64,000 bases of DNA from Acinetobacter sp. ANC 4204 (GTDB taxonomy: Bacteria > Pseudomonadota > Gammaproteobacteria > Pseudomonadales > Moraxellaceae): contig NZ_NEFZ01000006.1 of assembly GCF_002135205.1 (NCBI RefSeq), forward strand, positions 174,866-238,865, in the 5' to 3' direction. Shown here in pieces: positions 53,488-62,813 of this stretch (position 1 is its first letter; each line of letters starts with the position of its first letter). The notes below the pieces were generated by a model that worked only from the letters and a program-made list of their open reading frames with translations, ran no database searches and was not told the DNA's origin. The position numbers were made by a program, and so were the translations under genes.

Positions 53488-54138
53488 TTAAATGGACCAG
53501 TCTTGGATTTCCCATGCCTGATCTTTAGCCAATGCTTCCAAACGATCATCAGGATTAACAGCTATCGCATGGTCGGCGTATTCCAGTAAAAAACGATCAT
53601 TAATAGAGTCCGAATACGCCCAAGACTCGCTGACATCACGCCCTGCCAGCCACTGATCTAAACGCGTCAATTTACCTTTTTGGTAGCACGGCGTATTTAT
53701 CACTTTGCCCGTGTATTTGCCATCAACCACTTCAGCATTGGTTGCAATGATTTCGCTAATCCCAAACTCGCGAAAAATTGGGGCGGTAATAAAGTCTGAA
53801 GTGGCCGTGATCCCAACCAAAGCATGCCCTGCCTCTTTGTGACGTTGAATGGCTTGAAAACCATCAGGACGCATTTGCGGGCGAATCACTTTTTGCATGA
53901 ATAACTCATGCAGTTCAGTGAGGTAGGTATTGTCATGTTGAGTTAAAAATTCAAACACAAATTCATTATAAGCAATCGGGTCGAGTTGCCCTGCTTTGTA
54001 ATCTTCATAAAATTTATCGTTCATGGCACGATGGCGAACTGGATCAACCAAGCCCTCATTCACCAAAAACTCTCCCCAAGAATGATCCGAATCGGTGTTT
54101 AACAAGGTGTGATCGAGATCAAATAGTGCCAATTTCAT
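53488..54138 (-). CDS. HAD-superfamily (IB-type) phosphatase
   Basis: A 216-residue protein with the HAD nucleophile motif at the very N-terminus (MKLALFDLDHTLLNTDSDHS, Asp7). It has a helical cap (FYEDYKAGQLDPIAYNEFVF), motif II (LVGITATSDF), the motif III Lys in NTPCYQKGKL, and motif IV (AYSDSINDRFLLEYAD). The layout matches HAD-IB phosphoserine-phosphatase-like enzymes. The substrate is unknown. It is divergent from rppH. Confidence 0.88.
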   Translation of the reverse strand: MKLALFDLDHTLLNTDSDHSWGEFLVNEGLVDPVRHRAMNDKFYEDYKAGQLDPIAYNEFVFEFLTQHDNTYLTELHELFMQKVIRPQMRPDGFQAIQRHKEAGHALVGITATSDFITAPIFREFGISEIIATNAEVVDGKYTGKVINTPCYQKGKLTRLDQWLAGRDVSESWAYSDSINDRFLLEYADHAIAVNPDDRLEALAKDQAWEIQDWSI

Positions 54139-54320
54139 GAAAATACTCGTAAAAACTGAAATTTAAGAAAAAATTTGTAAATCTATCTCCGCTAGTCGAT
54201 AGAAATTCGTTAAGATCATAGCAATTTTAACATTTTTAAACTTTGCTTTTTTCGAGTTGGATACAGAAATAAAAATCCCCGATCGCAAAGTCATAAATTA
54301 CACAATATTTAGGTAGCCAA

Positions 54321-54803
54321 ATGATCGATTCGGAAGGTTTCCGACCCAATGTCGGGATCATTTTGGCAAACGAGTTTGGACAAGTTTTATGGGCAAAACG
54401 CATTGGACACAATGCATGGCAATTTCCACAAGGAGGTATCCAATATGGAGAAACCCCTGAACAGGCACTTTATCGTGAGCTGAGAGAAGAAGTTGGCTTA
54501 CTGCCCGAACACGTCCAAATAGTAGCGCAAACTAAAGGTTGGCTGCGTTATCGTTTGCCGCACCGATACATTCGTACAGATTCCGATCCCGTATGTATTG
54601 GACAAAAACAAAAGTGGTTTTTACTCAAACTCACTGCCCCCGCTCAGAATATTCGTTTGAATTTGTCTGATCCGCCCGAGTTTGACCAATGGCAGTGGGT
54701 CAGCTATTGGTACCCACTGGGGCAAGTGGTGAATTTTAAACGCGATGTATACCGCAAAGCGATGGTGGAGTTGTGCAATCAGCTCCCTCAAAAAAAGCCT
54801 TAA
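54321..54803 (+). CDS. rppH: RNA pyrophosphohydrolase RppH
   Basis: A 160-residue Nudix enzyme that removes pyrophosphate from 5' triphosphate RNA ends to start mRNA decay. [20 protein letters not shown] is the exact family start; the Nudix box is [20 protein letters not shown] (then VGL). [14 protein letters not shown] and [11 protein letters not shown] are RppH-specific. It precedes ptsP, as in E. coli. Its stop lies in the left arm of a hairpin (54798-54834). Confidence 0.96.
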   Translation: MIDSEGFRPNVGIILANEFGQVLWAKRIGHNAWQFPQGGIQYGETPEQALYRELREEVGLLPEHVQIVAQTKGWLRYRLPHRYIRTDSDPVCIGQKQKWFLLKLTAPAQNIRLNLSDPPEFDQWQWVSYWYPLGQVVNFKRDVYRKAMVELCNQLPQKKP

Positions 54804-54834
54804 AAAATCTAGACGTCCTACAGATTTTTTAAGG
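54798..54834 (+). terminator. Hairpin between rppH and ptsP
   Basis: A perfect 13-bp stem (54798-54810 with 54822-54834), rich in A-T, with an 11-base loop. It lacks a T tract and overlaps the rppH stop codon. It may attenuate transcription or protect the 3' end rather than terminate fully. Confidence 0.5.
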
Positions 54835-54882
54835 TTCTCTTGTTATAAATAAGTTGGACGCACTTTTTTTGGAGTAGATGCG

Positions 54883-57180
54883 ATGTCAAATATGCAACTG
54901 GATACCCTTAGACGTATTGTGCAAGAAATCAATGCGTCCACCAGTTTGCATGAATCACTCGACATTATGGTCAACCATGTGGCAGAAGCCATGCACGTTG
55001 ACGTTTGCTCCATTTATTTATTGGACGAGCGTAATCAACGTTATTTGTTGATGGCATCGAAAGGTTTGAACCCCGATTCAGTCGGCCATGTTTCACTACA
55101 TACCAGTGAAGGCTTAGTCGGCCTAGTCGGACAACGCGAAGAAATCGTCAACCTTGACAATGCCCCGAAACATGAACGTTTTATGTACTTACCTGAAACA
55201 GGTGAGGAAATTTATAACTCGTTCCTTGGCGTACCCGTCATGTACCGCCGTAAAGTCATGGGCGTGCTTGTAGTGCAAAATAAAGAGCCTCAAGACTTTA
55301 GTGAAGCGGCTGAATCCTTCCTTGTCACCCTCTGTGCACAACTTTCAGGGGTCATTGCGCACGCACATGCCGTGGGTAATATCGACGTTTTTCGTAAGCC
55401 CAGCAATTTACCCGCTTACAAAACTTTCCAAGGCGTCCCTGGTTCAGGTGGAATTGCCTTAGGCCGTGCTGTCATTCTCTACCCACCTGCAGATTTGGCG
55501 GCTGTTCCTGACCGTGAAGCCGATGATATCAGTGAAGAATTAGCCCTACTGGATCGTGCCCTAACCTCAGTGCGTGATGAAATCAAATCGCTTGATGACA
55601 AGATGCAAGACGCCCTTATGGCTGAAGAACGTGCCCTGTTTAGCGTGTTCTTACGCATGTTGGATGAAAATGCGCTACCTGCTGAAATTAAAGAGCAAAT
55701 TCGCGAAGGTAACTGGGCACAAGGTGCAGTACGTATCGTCATTGATAACCATATTGATCTGTTTGAACAAATGGAAGATGACTACTTACGTGAACGTGCG
55801 GCAGATTTAAAAGATTTAGGTCGACGTATTTTGGCCTATTTGCAAGAAGCGGATTCGAGTCACCGTGAACTTACCGATGAAAGTATTCTGATTGGAGAGG
55901 AAATTTCAACCGCAGCTTTGGTTGAACTTCCTGTCGATAAAATTGCTGCGATTGTCACCACAGAAGGTGCCATGAACTCACATATGGTAATTGTGGCACG
56001 TGCTCTCGGCATTCCAACCGTTGTGGGGGTGACTGAACTACCGATTAATACACTCGATGACGTTGAAATGATTGTCGATGCGCATCAAGGTCGGGTCTTT
56101 ATTAATCCACCTCGTCGTCTACGTACCCGTTATAAAGAGATTCAAAAAGAAGAAGAGCAAATTGCCAAAGACTTAAAACAGTATGAAACCAAAGATGCCA
56201 TCACCCCTGATGGTGTCGCAGTCAAACTGTTTGTCAATACTGGTCTAATGATTGATGTGGTGCGCGGTGTACAACGTGGAGCTAAAGGTGTTGGTCTATA
56301 TCGCTCCGAAATTCCATTTATGCTCCGTGACCGCTTCCCTGGCGAAGAAGAACAACGTGCGATTTATCGTCAGCAGTTGAGCCACTTCGCCAACAAACCC
56401 GTGGTGATGCGTACACTCGATATTGGCGCCGATAAAGACTTACCTTATTTCTCCATTGAGGAAGAAAACTCCGCACTGGGCTGGCGCGGCATTCGCTTTA
56501 CGCTCGACCACCCTGAAATTTTCTCTTCACAAATTCGTGCCATGCTTAAAGCCAGTATTGGTTTAAATAACCTGCATATTTTACTGCCGATGGTCACCAG
56601 TGTCAGTGAAGTAGAAGAAGCGCTGTACCTTCTTGAGCGTGACTGGGTCGCAGTGCAAGAAGAGGAACAAGTAAAAATCACCAAACCGAAAATTGGTATT
56701 ATGGTTGAAGTTCCAAGCGTGCTGCTGCAAATAGATGAGTTTGCCGAATTGGTTGACTTTTTCTCGGTCGGCTCAAACGATTTAACCCAATATTTACTGG
56801 CAGTCGATCGAAACAATCCACGGGTTGCTAACGTTTATTCACATTTCCACCCTTCAATTTTGCGTGCACTAACTCGCTTAGTCAAAGAGTGTCATAAGTA
56901 CAACAAACCAGTCAGCATTTGTGGAGAAATGGCAGGAGACCCTTTATCTGCGATCTTACTGATGGCAATGGGCTTTAATACGCTGTCGATGAGCTCAAGT
57001 AACATTCTGCGTGTACGCAAAGCTATTTGTCATGTGCCGATGCCTGACGCGATTGAACTCTTAGAACACGCATTGAAAATGAGTAATCCACTCATTGTAA
57101 AAAGCCAAATGGAATATTATTTTAAAACACACGGTTTAGGCGATATGGTCAAATCAGCGACACGTATTGTGACGGCTTAG
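54883..57180 (+). CDS. ptsP: PEP-protein phosphotransferase PtsP (nitrogen PTS enzyme I)
   Basis: A 765-residue enzyme I of the nitrogen PTS. An N-terminal GAF domain (residues ~1-165; VDVCSIYLLDERNQRYLLMA) is followed by the PEP-utiliser N-domain. The active histidine is at residue 367 in TEGAMNSHMVIVARALG. The C-terminal PEP-binding TIM barrel contains VGLYRSEIPFM, DIGADKDLPYF, FSVGSNDLTQYLLAVDRN and CGEMAGDP. It phosphorylates NPr in response to nitrogen/PEP state. GGAG precedes the ATG. It follows rppH, the conserved neighbour. Confidence 0.95.
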   Translation: MSNMQLDTLRRIVQEINASTSLHESLDIMVNHVAEAMHVDVCSIYLLDERNQRYLLMASKGLNPDSVGHVSLHTSEGLVGLVGQREEIVNLDNAPKHERFMYLPETGEEIYNSFLGVPVMYRRKVMGVLVVQNKEPQDFSEAAESFLVTLCAQLSGVIAHAHAVGNIDVFRKPSNLPAYKTFQGVPGSGGIALGRAVILYPPADLAAVPDREADDISEELALLDRALTSVRDEIKSLDDKMQDALMAEERALFSVFLRMLDENALPAEIKEQIREGNWAQGAVRIVIDNHIDLFEQMEDDYLRERAADLKDLGRRILAYLQEADSSHRELTDESILIGEEISTAALVELPVDKIAAIVTTEGAMNSHMVIVARALGIPTVVGVTELPINTLDDVEMIVDAHQGRVFINPPRRLRTRYKEIQKEEEQIAKDLKQYETKDAITPDGVAVKLFVNTGLMIDVVRGVQRGAKGVGLYRSEIPFMLRDRFPGEEEQRAIYRQQLSHFANKPVVMRTLDIGADKDLPYFSIEEENSALGWRGIRFTLDHPEIFSSQIRAMLKASIGLNNLHILLPMVTSVSEVEEALYLLERDWVAVQEEEQVKITKPKIGIMVEVPSVLLQIDEFAELVDFFSVGSNDLTQYLLAVDRNNPRVANVYSHFHPSILRALTRLVKECHKYNKPVSICGEMAGDPLSAILLMAMGFNTLSMSSSNILRVRKAICHVPMPDAIELLEHALKMSNPLIVKSQMEYYFKTHGLGDMVKSATRIVTA

Positions 57181-57186
57181 AAGCCT

Positions 57187-57375
57187 TTAAACACAAAAAA
57201 GAGGCATTAAAAAAGGGAGATAATCATCTGAATATCTCCCTTTTTTGTGCTTGTCATAGCCTCGTTTTGCATTTTTCTTTCGGTCTACAAAGACTTGGCT
57301 TTGGTTGACTTCATGCATGTGTTTTGCCACGAAGTTGTGAATCACAACTTTTGGCTCAGCTTTCTTCTTTGCCAT
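57187..57375 (-). CDS. Small basic protein (resembles DUF7230)
   Basis: A 62-residue basic protein: AKKKAEPKVVIHNFVAKHMH, then FVDRKKNAKRGYDKHKKGRY, resembling the small KR-rich family sometimes called DUF7230. The last about 18 codons (SDDYLPFLMPLFCV) are encoded across the ptsP terminator (57209-57246), and the stop lies beyond it. The family normally ends near the basic part, so the tail may be a read-through extension after loss of the original stop. The role is unknown; nucleic-acid binding is a guess from charge. Confidence 0.6.
   Translation of the reverse strand: MAKKKAEPKVVIHNFVAKHMHEVNQSQVFVDRKKNAKRGYDKHKKGRYSDDYLPFLMPLFCV
57209..57246. terminator. Terminator of ptsP, inside the convergent small gene
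   Basis: A 13-bp perfect stem (57209-57221 with 57234-57246) with a 12-base loop; A and T runs at both ends make it bidirectional. Confidence 0.85.
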
Positions 57376-57551
57376 TTTCCCACCTAACTGAACGGATGAT
57401 ATCGCATAGGATATGGCTGGAATTTTACGCTTTTTTGTATACTTTACAAGCGACTTTCATGTCATTTCTGTCTCTTAGCGTAGCCTATTTTTAAAGAGAT
57501 AGCTCATACAACTATTTAAGCGCCATAACTTGCGTCTGCTGAAACATACAC

Positions 57552-58166
57552 TTAAAAATAAAATTGATCTAACAATAAAATGATTGCAATCAAAATCATC
57601 AATGCACCAGAGACTCGACTCACGATCATAGCTGCATGAGGACGTGTTGCTAAAACTCTTTGCGCACTAAACCCGACCAAAAAGTAAACCGCCGCACAAC
57701 TAACCAAATGGATTCCTGCCAATAAAATAATCTGAGAAGTTGCCGATACAGCAGATTTTGGATCAATAAAAGGTGGCAACAACGCTAGAAATAAAAGCAG
57801 GACTTTCGGATTTAAACCACTCAAATACACCCCACGAATGTACCAAGATTTCGAGGAAGTCAATGCCACCTGATCACGACTAATACTTGCAGGACGCATC
57901 GACAAGTTCAAACCCATCCAAAGCAGATACAGTGCCCCAATAGCTGTAAGCACTTGAAGTAACATTGGCTGACTCGCAACCAAAGTTCCAACACCAGCCG
58001 CAACAGTCAAAGCCGCCATCAAGTGTCCAGTTAATAGCCCCGTCACCGCAGGTAAGACTCTTTTACCTTGGATTCCTGAAGAAATCACATAAGCCCAATC
58101 TATACCTGGTGTGATCACGAAAAGTATAGAAACGCTCCAAAACGCAATCAAAATGCTGAGTGACAT
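57552..58166 (-). CDS. LysE/RhtB-family amino-acid exporter
   Basis: A 204-residue, six-helix inner-membrane protein: ILIAFWSVSILFVITPGIDW, with the ITPGxDW signature of the family. AVTGLLTGHLMAALTVAAGV, GALYLLWMGLNLSMRP and LSGLNPKVLLLFLALLPPFI (with LNPK) follow. Members export amino acids such as lysine, threonine or homoserine. The divergent Lrp-type regulator, with a 14-bp palindrome between, is likely its controller. Confidence 0.9.
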   Translation of the reverse strand: MSLSILIAFWSVSILFVITPGIDWAYVISSGIQGKRVLPAVTGLLTGHLMAALTVAAGVGTLVASQPMLLQVLTAIGALYLLWMGLNLSMRPASISRDQVALTSSKSWYIRGVYLSGLNPKVLLLFLALLPPFIDPKSAVSATSQIILLAGIHLVSCAAVYFLVGFSAQRVLATRPHAAMIVSRVSGALMILIAIILLLDQFYF

Positions 58167-58240
58167 CCCTTTCCCCTTTTATCGGTTATCGTTGTTAAAA
58201 TTTGGGGAGTTGATCATTCAAACAGCCTCAAATAATTTTG

Positions 58241-58254
58241 AAAGGATATCCTTT
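58241..58254. promoter_or_regulatory. 14-bp perfect palindrome between exporter and Lrp-type gene
   Basis: AAAGGATATCCTTT reads identically on both strands. It is 75 bases upstream of the exporter start and 64 bases before the regulator start, a plausible operator for the Lrp/AsnC-type protein. Confidence 0.5.
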
Positions 58255-58317
58255 AGGCTCTAAAATGTGCTTTCAAATCTTTGTGCAATAACGGCTAAAA
58301 AAGGGAGATTCTTCCAC

Positions 58318-58770
58318 ATGGATAAAATTGATAAGAAGATTCTTGCTGAACTACAAGCAGATGGACGTTTATCGGTTACTGAGTTAGCAAATAAAGTTGG
58401 ATTGAGTCTTTCACCCTGTCATCGACGAGTCAAAGCCTTAGAAGATGCAGGTATTATCAAAGGCTATCGTGCACAGCTCGATTTTTCTCAGTTGGGTTTA
58501 AATTTTTCGACCATTGTTTTTGTCACACTCAAAAATGGCGATAAAAATTCAGTGCTCAGCCTTGAAGAGGCTATTTTGCAGATTCCTCAAATTGTCAAAG
58601 CACAACGGCTTTTTGGTGACCCCGACTACTTACTGCATGTTGTCACCTATGACTTGGAAAGTTATCAAAAACTCTATGATGAACAACTGTCAGCACTCCC
58701 CAATGTGCAACGCCTGATTTCCACTATGGTCATGAAAAATATTATTTCAAATCGGAGTGTTTTATTCTAA
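58318..58770 (+). CDS. Lrp/AsnC-family transcriptional regulator
   Basis: A 150-residue protein with an N-terminal helix-turn-helix (DKIDKKILAELQADGRLSVT, then ELANKVGLSLSPCHRRVKAL) and a C-terminal RAM effector domain (FSTIVFVTLKNGD, DPDYLLHVVTYDLESYQKLY). The frame opens at 58267, but GGGAG just upstream and the family start point to the ATG at 58318. It is divergent from a LysE/RhtB exporter, the usual target of such regulators. Confidence 0.92.
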   Translation: MDKIDKKILAELQADGRLSVTELANKVGLSLSPCHRRVKALEDAGIIKGYRAQLDFSQLGLNFSTIVFVTLKNGDKNSVLSLEEAILQIPQIVKAQRLFGDPDYLLHVVTYDLESYQKLYDEQLSALPNVQRLISTMVMKNIISNRSVLF

Positions 58771-59051
58771 AAAGAACACTATACGGTGGTATCCACCCCA
58801 CCATTCAGTGAGAAACGTCATACAACGCAATACTTACCCTAGTTCGATGGATGAGCTGAACGACAAAAGACCAATCCAACCTAAAGGTAAATGAGCGAAG
58901 CCATACTACGCGTATAAAGAGAAAAAATTCTATTTACGAATGCTGAAAATTTATACGCAACTTATCTTATTTTTCACTATTGTTTATATTTGTTTCCTTC
59001 TTTAAAAGCGCTAAATTAATACTTAACTCGATATAAAATAAGAGCATCATC

Positions 59052-60188
59052 ATGCCATTAGAAAAAGACAAAGATGCAACTATTGTGGTCAACGACACCC
59101 CTGACCAAGAAAAGTATGAATTCTTAAAAGAGAAGATTCGTTATAAACAAGCTTTACGCGAAAATTCAAAAAAAATTGACCATCAAAAAGTTCGACTGAA
59201 TATTCAAGCGGATGCTCTTCCCAGTAAAACCTTTTTTATTATGAATGCCTTGGCGGCCGTCATTGCAGGTTATGGCCTGCTTTCAAACTCAGCTGCGGTA
59301 GTGATTGGCGCGATGCTAGTGGCGATGATGTTAGGGCCTATTTCAGGTATTGCCTTGGCTTTAATTGACAACCGCCTTTTACTGTTTAAAACCGCGCTGT
59401 CCACTTTACTCCTTGGCATTGCCATGATTTATAGCATAGGAATCGTGATTGGTTTAGTAAACTATGACCTGCCTATGACCAATGAGATTCTATCGCGCAC
59501 GCAACCAACCATTTTAGATTTGATGATTGCTTTAGCAGGTGGTGCAGCAGGAGCTTTTGCTTCGGTTTCACCTCGGTTGTCTGTAGCAGTCGTCGGTGTC
59601 GCTGTTGCCACTGCTTTGGTTCCGCCCTTGGTGGCCAGTGGGATTTTATTTGCACATATGGAATGGAAAAATTCAGCCAATGCTTTTTTACTGGCGGTGA
59701 CCAATATCTTTGCCATTCAGATTAGCTCATCTTTAGTCCTTTGGATTGCAGGCTTTAGACGTGGTTCCAGCGAAGAAGTGCAGAGTAATGTCAAAGAGTT
59801 TCTCAAACGTAATGCTATTAGCTTAATGTTCTTGGCGCTTTTGGGGATTTATCTCTCCTTTAATTTTTATACTCTGCTCAATGCTCGACTATATGAAAGC
59901 AGTACTGAAGCAACCATCAGTACTGCGCTGAATCATGATAATAATATTATTGATACCATCCAATTCGATAAAAGAGATGATTTCACTTTAGTCCGTGTCT
60001 CTATCCGTGGCGATATCCCGCCTAGCCCTGCACAAATTGCAACACTCAATCAGAAACTTTCGTCAGACTCAAACAATAAACCCAGTATAGTCCAAGTCCG
60101 TTTTATTCCGATTGATATTATTCAGGCTGAGGACAGCCCCAACGTCAAACTCGAACAACATGAGGCGCAAAAACTTTCAGTACAATAA
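59052..60188 (+). CDS. DUF389-family membrane protein
   Basis: A 378-residue protein. A cytoplasmic N-terminus with basic residues (KEKIRYKQALRENSKKIDHQ) precedes about six to seven membrane helices (residues ~65-290). The DUF389 core is present: SNSAAVVIGAMLVAMMLGPI, AGGAAGAFASVSPRLSVAVV, GVAVATALVPPLVASGILF. A soluble C-terminal domain (residues ~305-378) follows. The family is an uncharacterised transporter-like group. It is convergent with the acyl-CoA dehydrogenase gene; only six bases separate the ends. Confidence 0.85.
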   Translation: MPLEKDKDATIVVNDTPDQEKYEFLKEKIRYKQALRENSKKIDHQKVRLNIQADALPSKTFFIMNALAAVIAGYGLLSNSAAVVIGAMLVAMMLGPISGIALALIDNRLLLFKTALSTLLLGIAMIYSIGIVIGLVNYDLPMTNEILSRTQPTILDLMIALAGGAAGAFASVSPRLSVAVVGVAVATALVPPLVASGILFAHMEWKNSANAFLLAVTNIFAIQISSSLVLWIAGFRRGSSEEVQSNVKEFLKRNAISLMFLALLGIYLSFNFYTLLNARLYESSTEATISTALNHDNNIIDTIQFDKRDDFTLVRVSIRGDIPPSPAQIATLNQKLSSDSNNKPSIVQVRFIPIDIIQAEDSPNVKLEQHEAQKLSVQ

Positions 60189-60194
60189 TGTGCC

Positions 60195-61847
60195 TTAAAC
60201 CGCAAATGCTCTATGCAGCAGTCGTTCTACGTCGGGTTGTTTCATCTCAAGCATCCCGACAACCCGACCATGAAATGGACTATAACGGCTTTGAATAAAG
60301 CCATCAGCCACATAGTCTGGTGCATGCCGTTTTAGCAGGTCTGCTTGAGCCAAAATGACTAAACGACTCACTAAACTGCGCCCCATAAATTGTAGTCCTT
60401 CAGGTGCCTGCTGGAATAATTTAAATAGACTTTGTAGCTCTTGCTTCAACTTTTCATCTTGCATCGCGGTGGATGCTAAATCTTGAAACAAGATCTCAAT
60501 CGACTCTACATCACGGCTGATAGCACGCAATACATCCAAACACATGACATTACCTGAACCTTCCCAAATGGTATTGACTGGGGCTTCTTTAAAAATGCGC
60601 GCCATGATGCCGTTGTCAACATAGCCATTGCCCCCAAAGACTTCCATCATCTCGCCAGTCAACTCAACTGCACGCTTACATACCCAGAACTTCGAAGCTG
60701 GGGTCATAATGCGTTTCCATGCTACGGACAATGCGTCATCCGCTTCATAGCAATGTGCAAGATGGAAACTGAGTTGCATCGCCGCTTCCGTTTCTAAGGC
60801 TAAATCTGCTAGTACCGCTTGCATCAAAGGCTGCTGTGCTAAATGTTTGCCAAAAGCTTTGCGCTGACGGGTATAAACAATACATTGCACCAAGGCTTGC
60901 CTAAGCATGGCAGTACTGCCTACGGAACAGGTCAGACGGGTGTAATTCGCCATTTCAATAATGGTGGGAATACCGCGTCCAGCTTCCCCAATCATAATGC
61001 CCCACGCGTCTTTAAATTCGACTTCGGAACTTGAGTTGCTACGGTTGCCCACTTTGTCTTTTAAGCGTTGCACATGAATTGGGTTCTTGTTGCCATCCTC
61101 TAGCCAACGTGGCACAAAGAAACAGGCCAAACCATCTTGTTCCGTCTTTGCCACCACCAAATGTGCATCACACATCGGTGCAGAGAAAAACCATTTATGC
61201 CCTGTGAGCAAATAGGCTTGTCCACGCCCCGACGCTGCGACAGGTACTGCAATGGTTTCATTGGCACGTACATCCGAACCGCCCTGCTTTTCGGTCATGC
61301 CCATCCCTAGCCAAATTGATTTTTTTTGGCTGATGGGCACATCACGTTCATCGTATTCAGTCGAAAGTAACTTATCGCCGATTTTGGCCCACAGTTCAGG
61401 CTCACGTTGAATCAGTGGAATACTGCCCAAAGTCATCGAATTTGGGCACAAGTTTCCACACTCGACCTGCCCTGCCAAATAAAAACGTGCTGCCCACTCG
61501 ACCCATTTTGAGGATGAATGGGGATGATTAAACGGATGTGCATGGGTATCGAACTGACGGTTCAGTCCCATCCATTTATGCCATGCAGGGTGAAACTCGA
61601 TAAAGTCTTTACGGCGTCCGCGAGCATCGAAGGCATGTAATATGGGCGTATGCCTATTGGCCAGATCAGCATAATCATAATATTCCGCAGAGCCGATGAC
61701 TTTACCCATCTCCGTGAGTCTTGCCTGATCCTGACTGCCATATCGAGTGAGAATTTCTTGTAAAACGGTATCTGTTTCAAACAGATTGTAATTTTCCAGT
61801 TCATCAAACTGATTGCTGATTTGATGGGTCATCCCTGTCGTATTCAT
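60195..61847 (-). CDS. AidB-like acyl-CoA dehydrogenase
   Basis: A 550-residue FAD enzyme of the acyl-CoA dehydrogenase superfamily. GMTEKQGGSDVRANETIA and YLLTGHKWFFSAPMCDAHLV are the AidB-type signature, with RQRKAFGKHLAQQPLMQAVL after. The C-terminal IFKEAPVNTIWEGSGNVMCL carries the family's catalytic Glu position. AidB-like proteins act in alkylation stress or branched-chain acyl-CoA breakdown. The second ATG at 61832 is a possible start, but its GGG is too close. It is divergent from a TetR gene, its likely regulator, with no strong palindrome between. Confidence 0.88.
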   Translation of the reverse strand: MNTTGMTHQISNQFDELENYNLFETDTVLQEILTRYGSQDQARLTEMGKVIGSAEYYDYADLANRHTPILHAFDARGRRKDFIEFHPAWHKWMGLNRQFDTHAHPFNHPHSSSKWVEWAARFYLAGQVECGNLCPNSMTLGSIPLIQREPELWAKIGDKLLSTEYDERDVPISQKKSIWLGMGMTEKQGGSDVRANETIAVPVAASGRGQAYLLTGHKWFFSAPMCDAHLVVAKTEQDGLACFFVPRWLEDGNKNPIHVQRLKDKVGNRSNSSSEVEFKDAWGIMIGEAGRGIPTIIEMANYTRLTCSVGSTAMLRQALVQCIVYTRQRKAFGKHLAQQPLMQAVLADLALETEAAMQLSFHLAHCYEADDALSVAWKRIMTPASKFWVCKRAVELTGEMMEVFGGNGYVDNGIMARIFKEAPVNTIWEGSGNVMCLDVLRAISRDVESIEILFQDLASTAMQDEKLKQELQSLFKLFQQAPEGLQFMGRSLVSRLVILAQADLLKRHAPDYVADGFIQSRYSPFHGRVVGMLEMKQPDVERLLHRAFAV

Positions 61848-61925
61848 ATCACTTTGCTCTTGTTATGCTGTGCTTTTCATTTCAGTATAGAGAAAAATTG
61901 AGTCTGCCATGTTCAGCTTTGTGCT

Positions 61926-62561
61926 ATGAAGAATCCTGAGATCCAAGTCCGCCGTAGACCGCGCCAGTCGCGAGCTAAACTCACCCAAGAAGCTTTGCAA
62001 GAAAGTTTTGTTCGGCTTTTGCATGAGCGTCATGCACATGAAATTACCATTCGGGAAATTACCGATGTGGCAGGTGTCGGTTTAGGGACTTTTTATGAGT
62101 ACTTTTCAAAGAAGGAAGATTTGGTTGCATTGACCATTCATCAGCACGTAAAAACCAATGCGGAGCAACTAAAAAGTTATGCACAAAGCCTGATAGAGTT
62201 ATCCACAAAACTAAGTTTTGAGGACTATTTACAACAAATTATTCACTTTCAGCTCGAACAGATTCAGACTCGACAGTTTCTCTGGGCGCAGACTTTTTTG
62301 CTGGAACGGCAGGTTTCAAACATTGAAAGCTATCGAAAGAGTTATGAAATGATGGTGCAAATGTGGCGCAGTATCCTTGAGCCTTATGTTGATGATGCAG
62401 AGCAACTCAAGCAATTGAGTTTAAATGTGCAACGTGTGTGTTATGGCTTTGTGTCTCAGACTTTGCTGGTCGAGCCAGAGTTTGCAGAATGGGTAATATT
62501 GGAGAAAGATATTCTTCAAAATTTAGTTAAACCTAATTTTGAATACAAACAGCTTTATTAA
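61926..62561 (+). CDS. TetR-family transcriptional regulator
   Basis: A 211-residue protein: RRRPRQSRAKLTQEALQESF, then HEITIREITDVAGVGLGTFY and EYFSKKEDLVALTIHQHV, the TetR DNA-binding domain, then a helical effector part. It is divergent from an AidB-like dehydrogenase gene, suggesting control of it. Its coding sequence contains two DnaA-box-like nine-mers (62177 and 62199), which may be chance. Confidence 0.87.
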   Translation: MKNPEIQVRRRPRQSRAKLTQEALQESFVRLLHERHAHEITIREITDVAGVGLGTFYEYFSKKEDLVALTIHQHVKTNAEQLKSYAQSLIELSTKLSFEDYLQQIIHFQLEQIQTRQFLWAQTFLLERQVSNIESYRKSYEMMVQMWRSILEPYVDDAEQLKQLSLNVQRVCYGFVSQTLLVEPEFAEWVILEKDILQNLVKPNFEYKQLY

Positions 62562-62813
62562 AAGTTAAAGATCCTTTTAGGTTAACAGAACATAATTAAG
62601 TTACTTACAAAGCGATAAATTTCGTAAAAATATAGACTTACTTCATTATTTACTTATATTTCCGTTTAAAAAAATATTCATATCAGCTCTATTATATAAA
62701 TGAAGGGAATACAACTCAATTAATGACTTAATTTTTAAAAATTAGTTTACAAGATAGACAACTTCTATAAGAACTCTTATTTTAATCATTCAATATTAAA
62801 GAATAAGAAAATT
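62562..62813. other. AT-rich spacer
   Basis: About 250 bases of strongly AT-rich sequence, with no frame, hairpin or repeat recognised. It marks the start of a more AT-rich end of the window. Confidence 0.4.
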
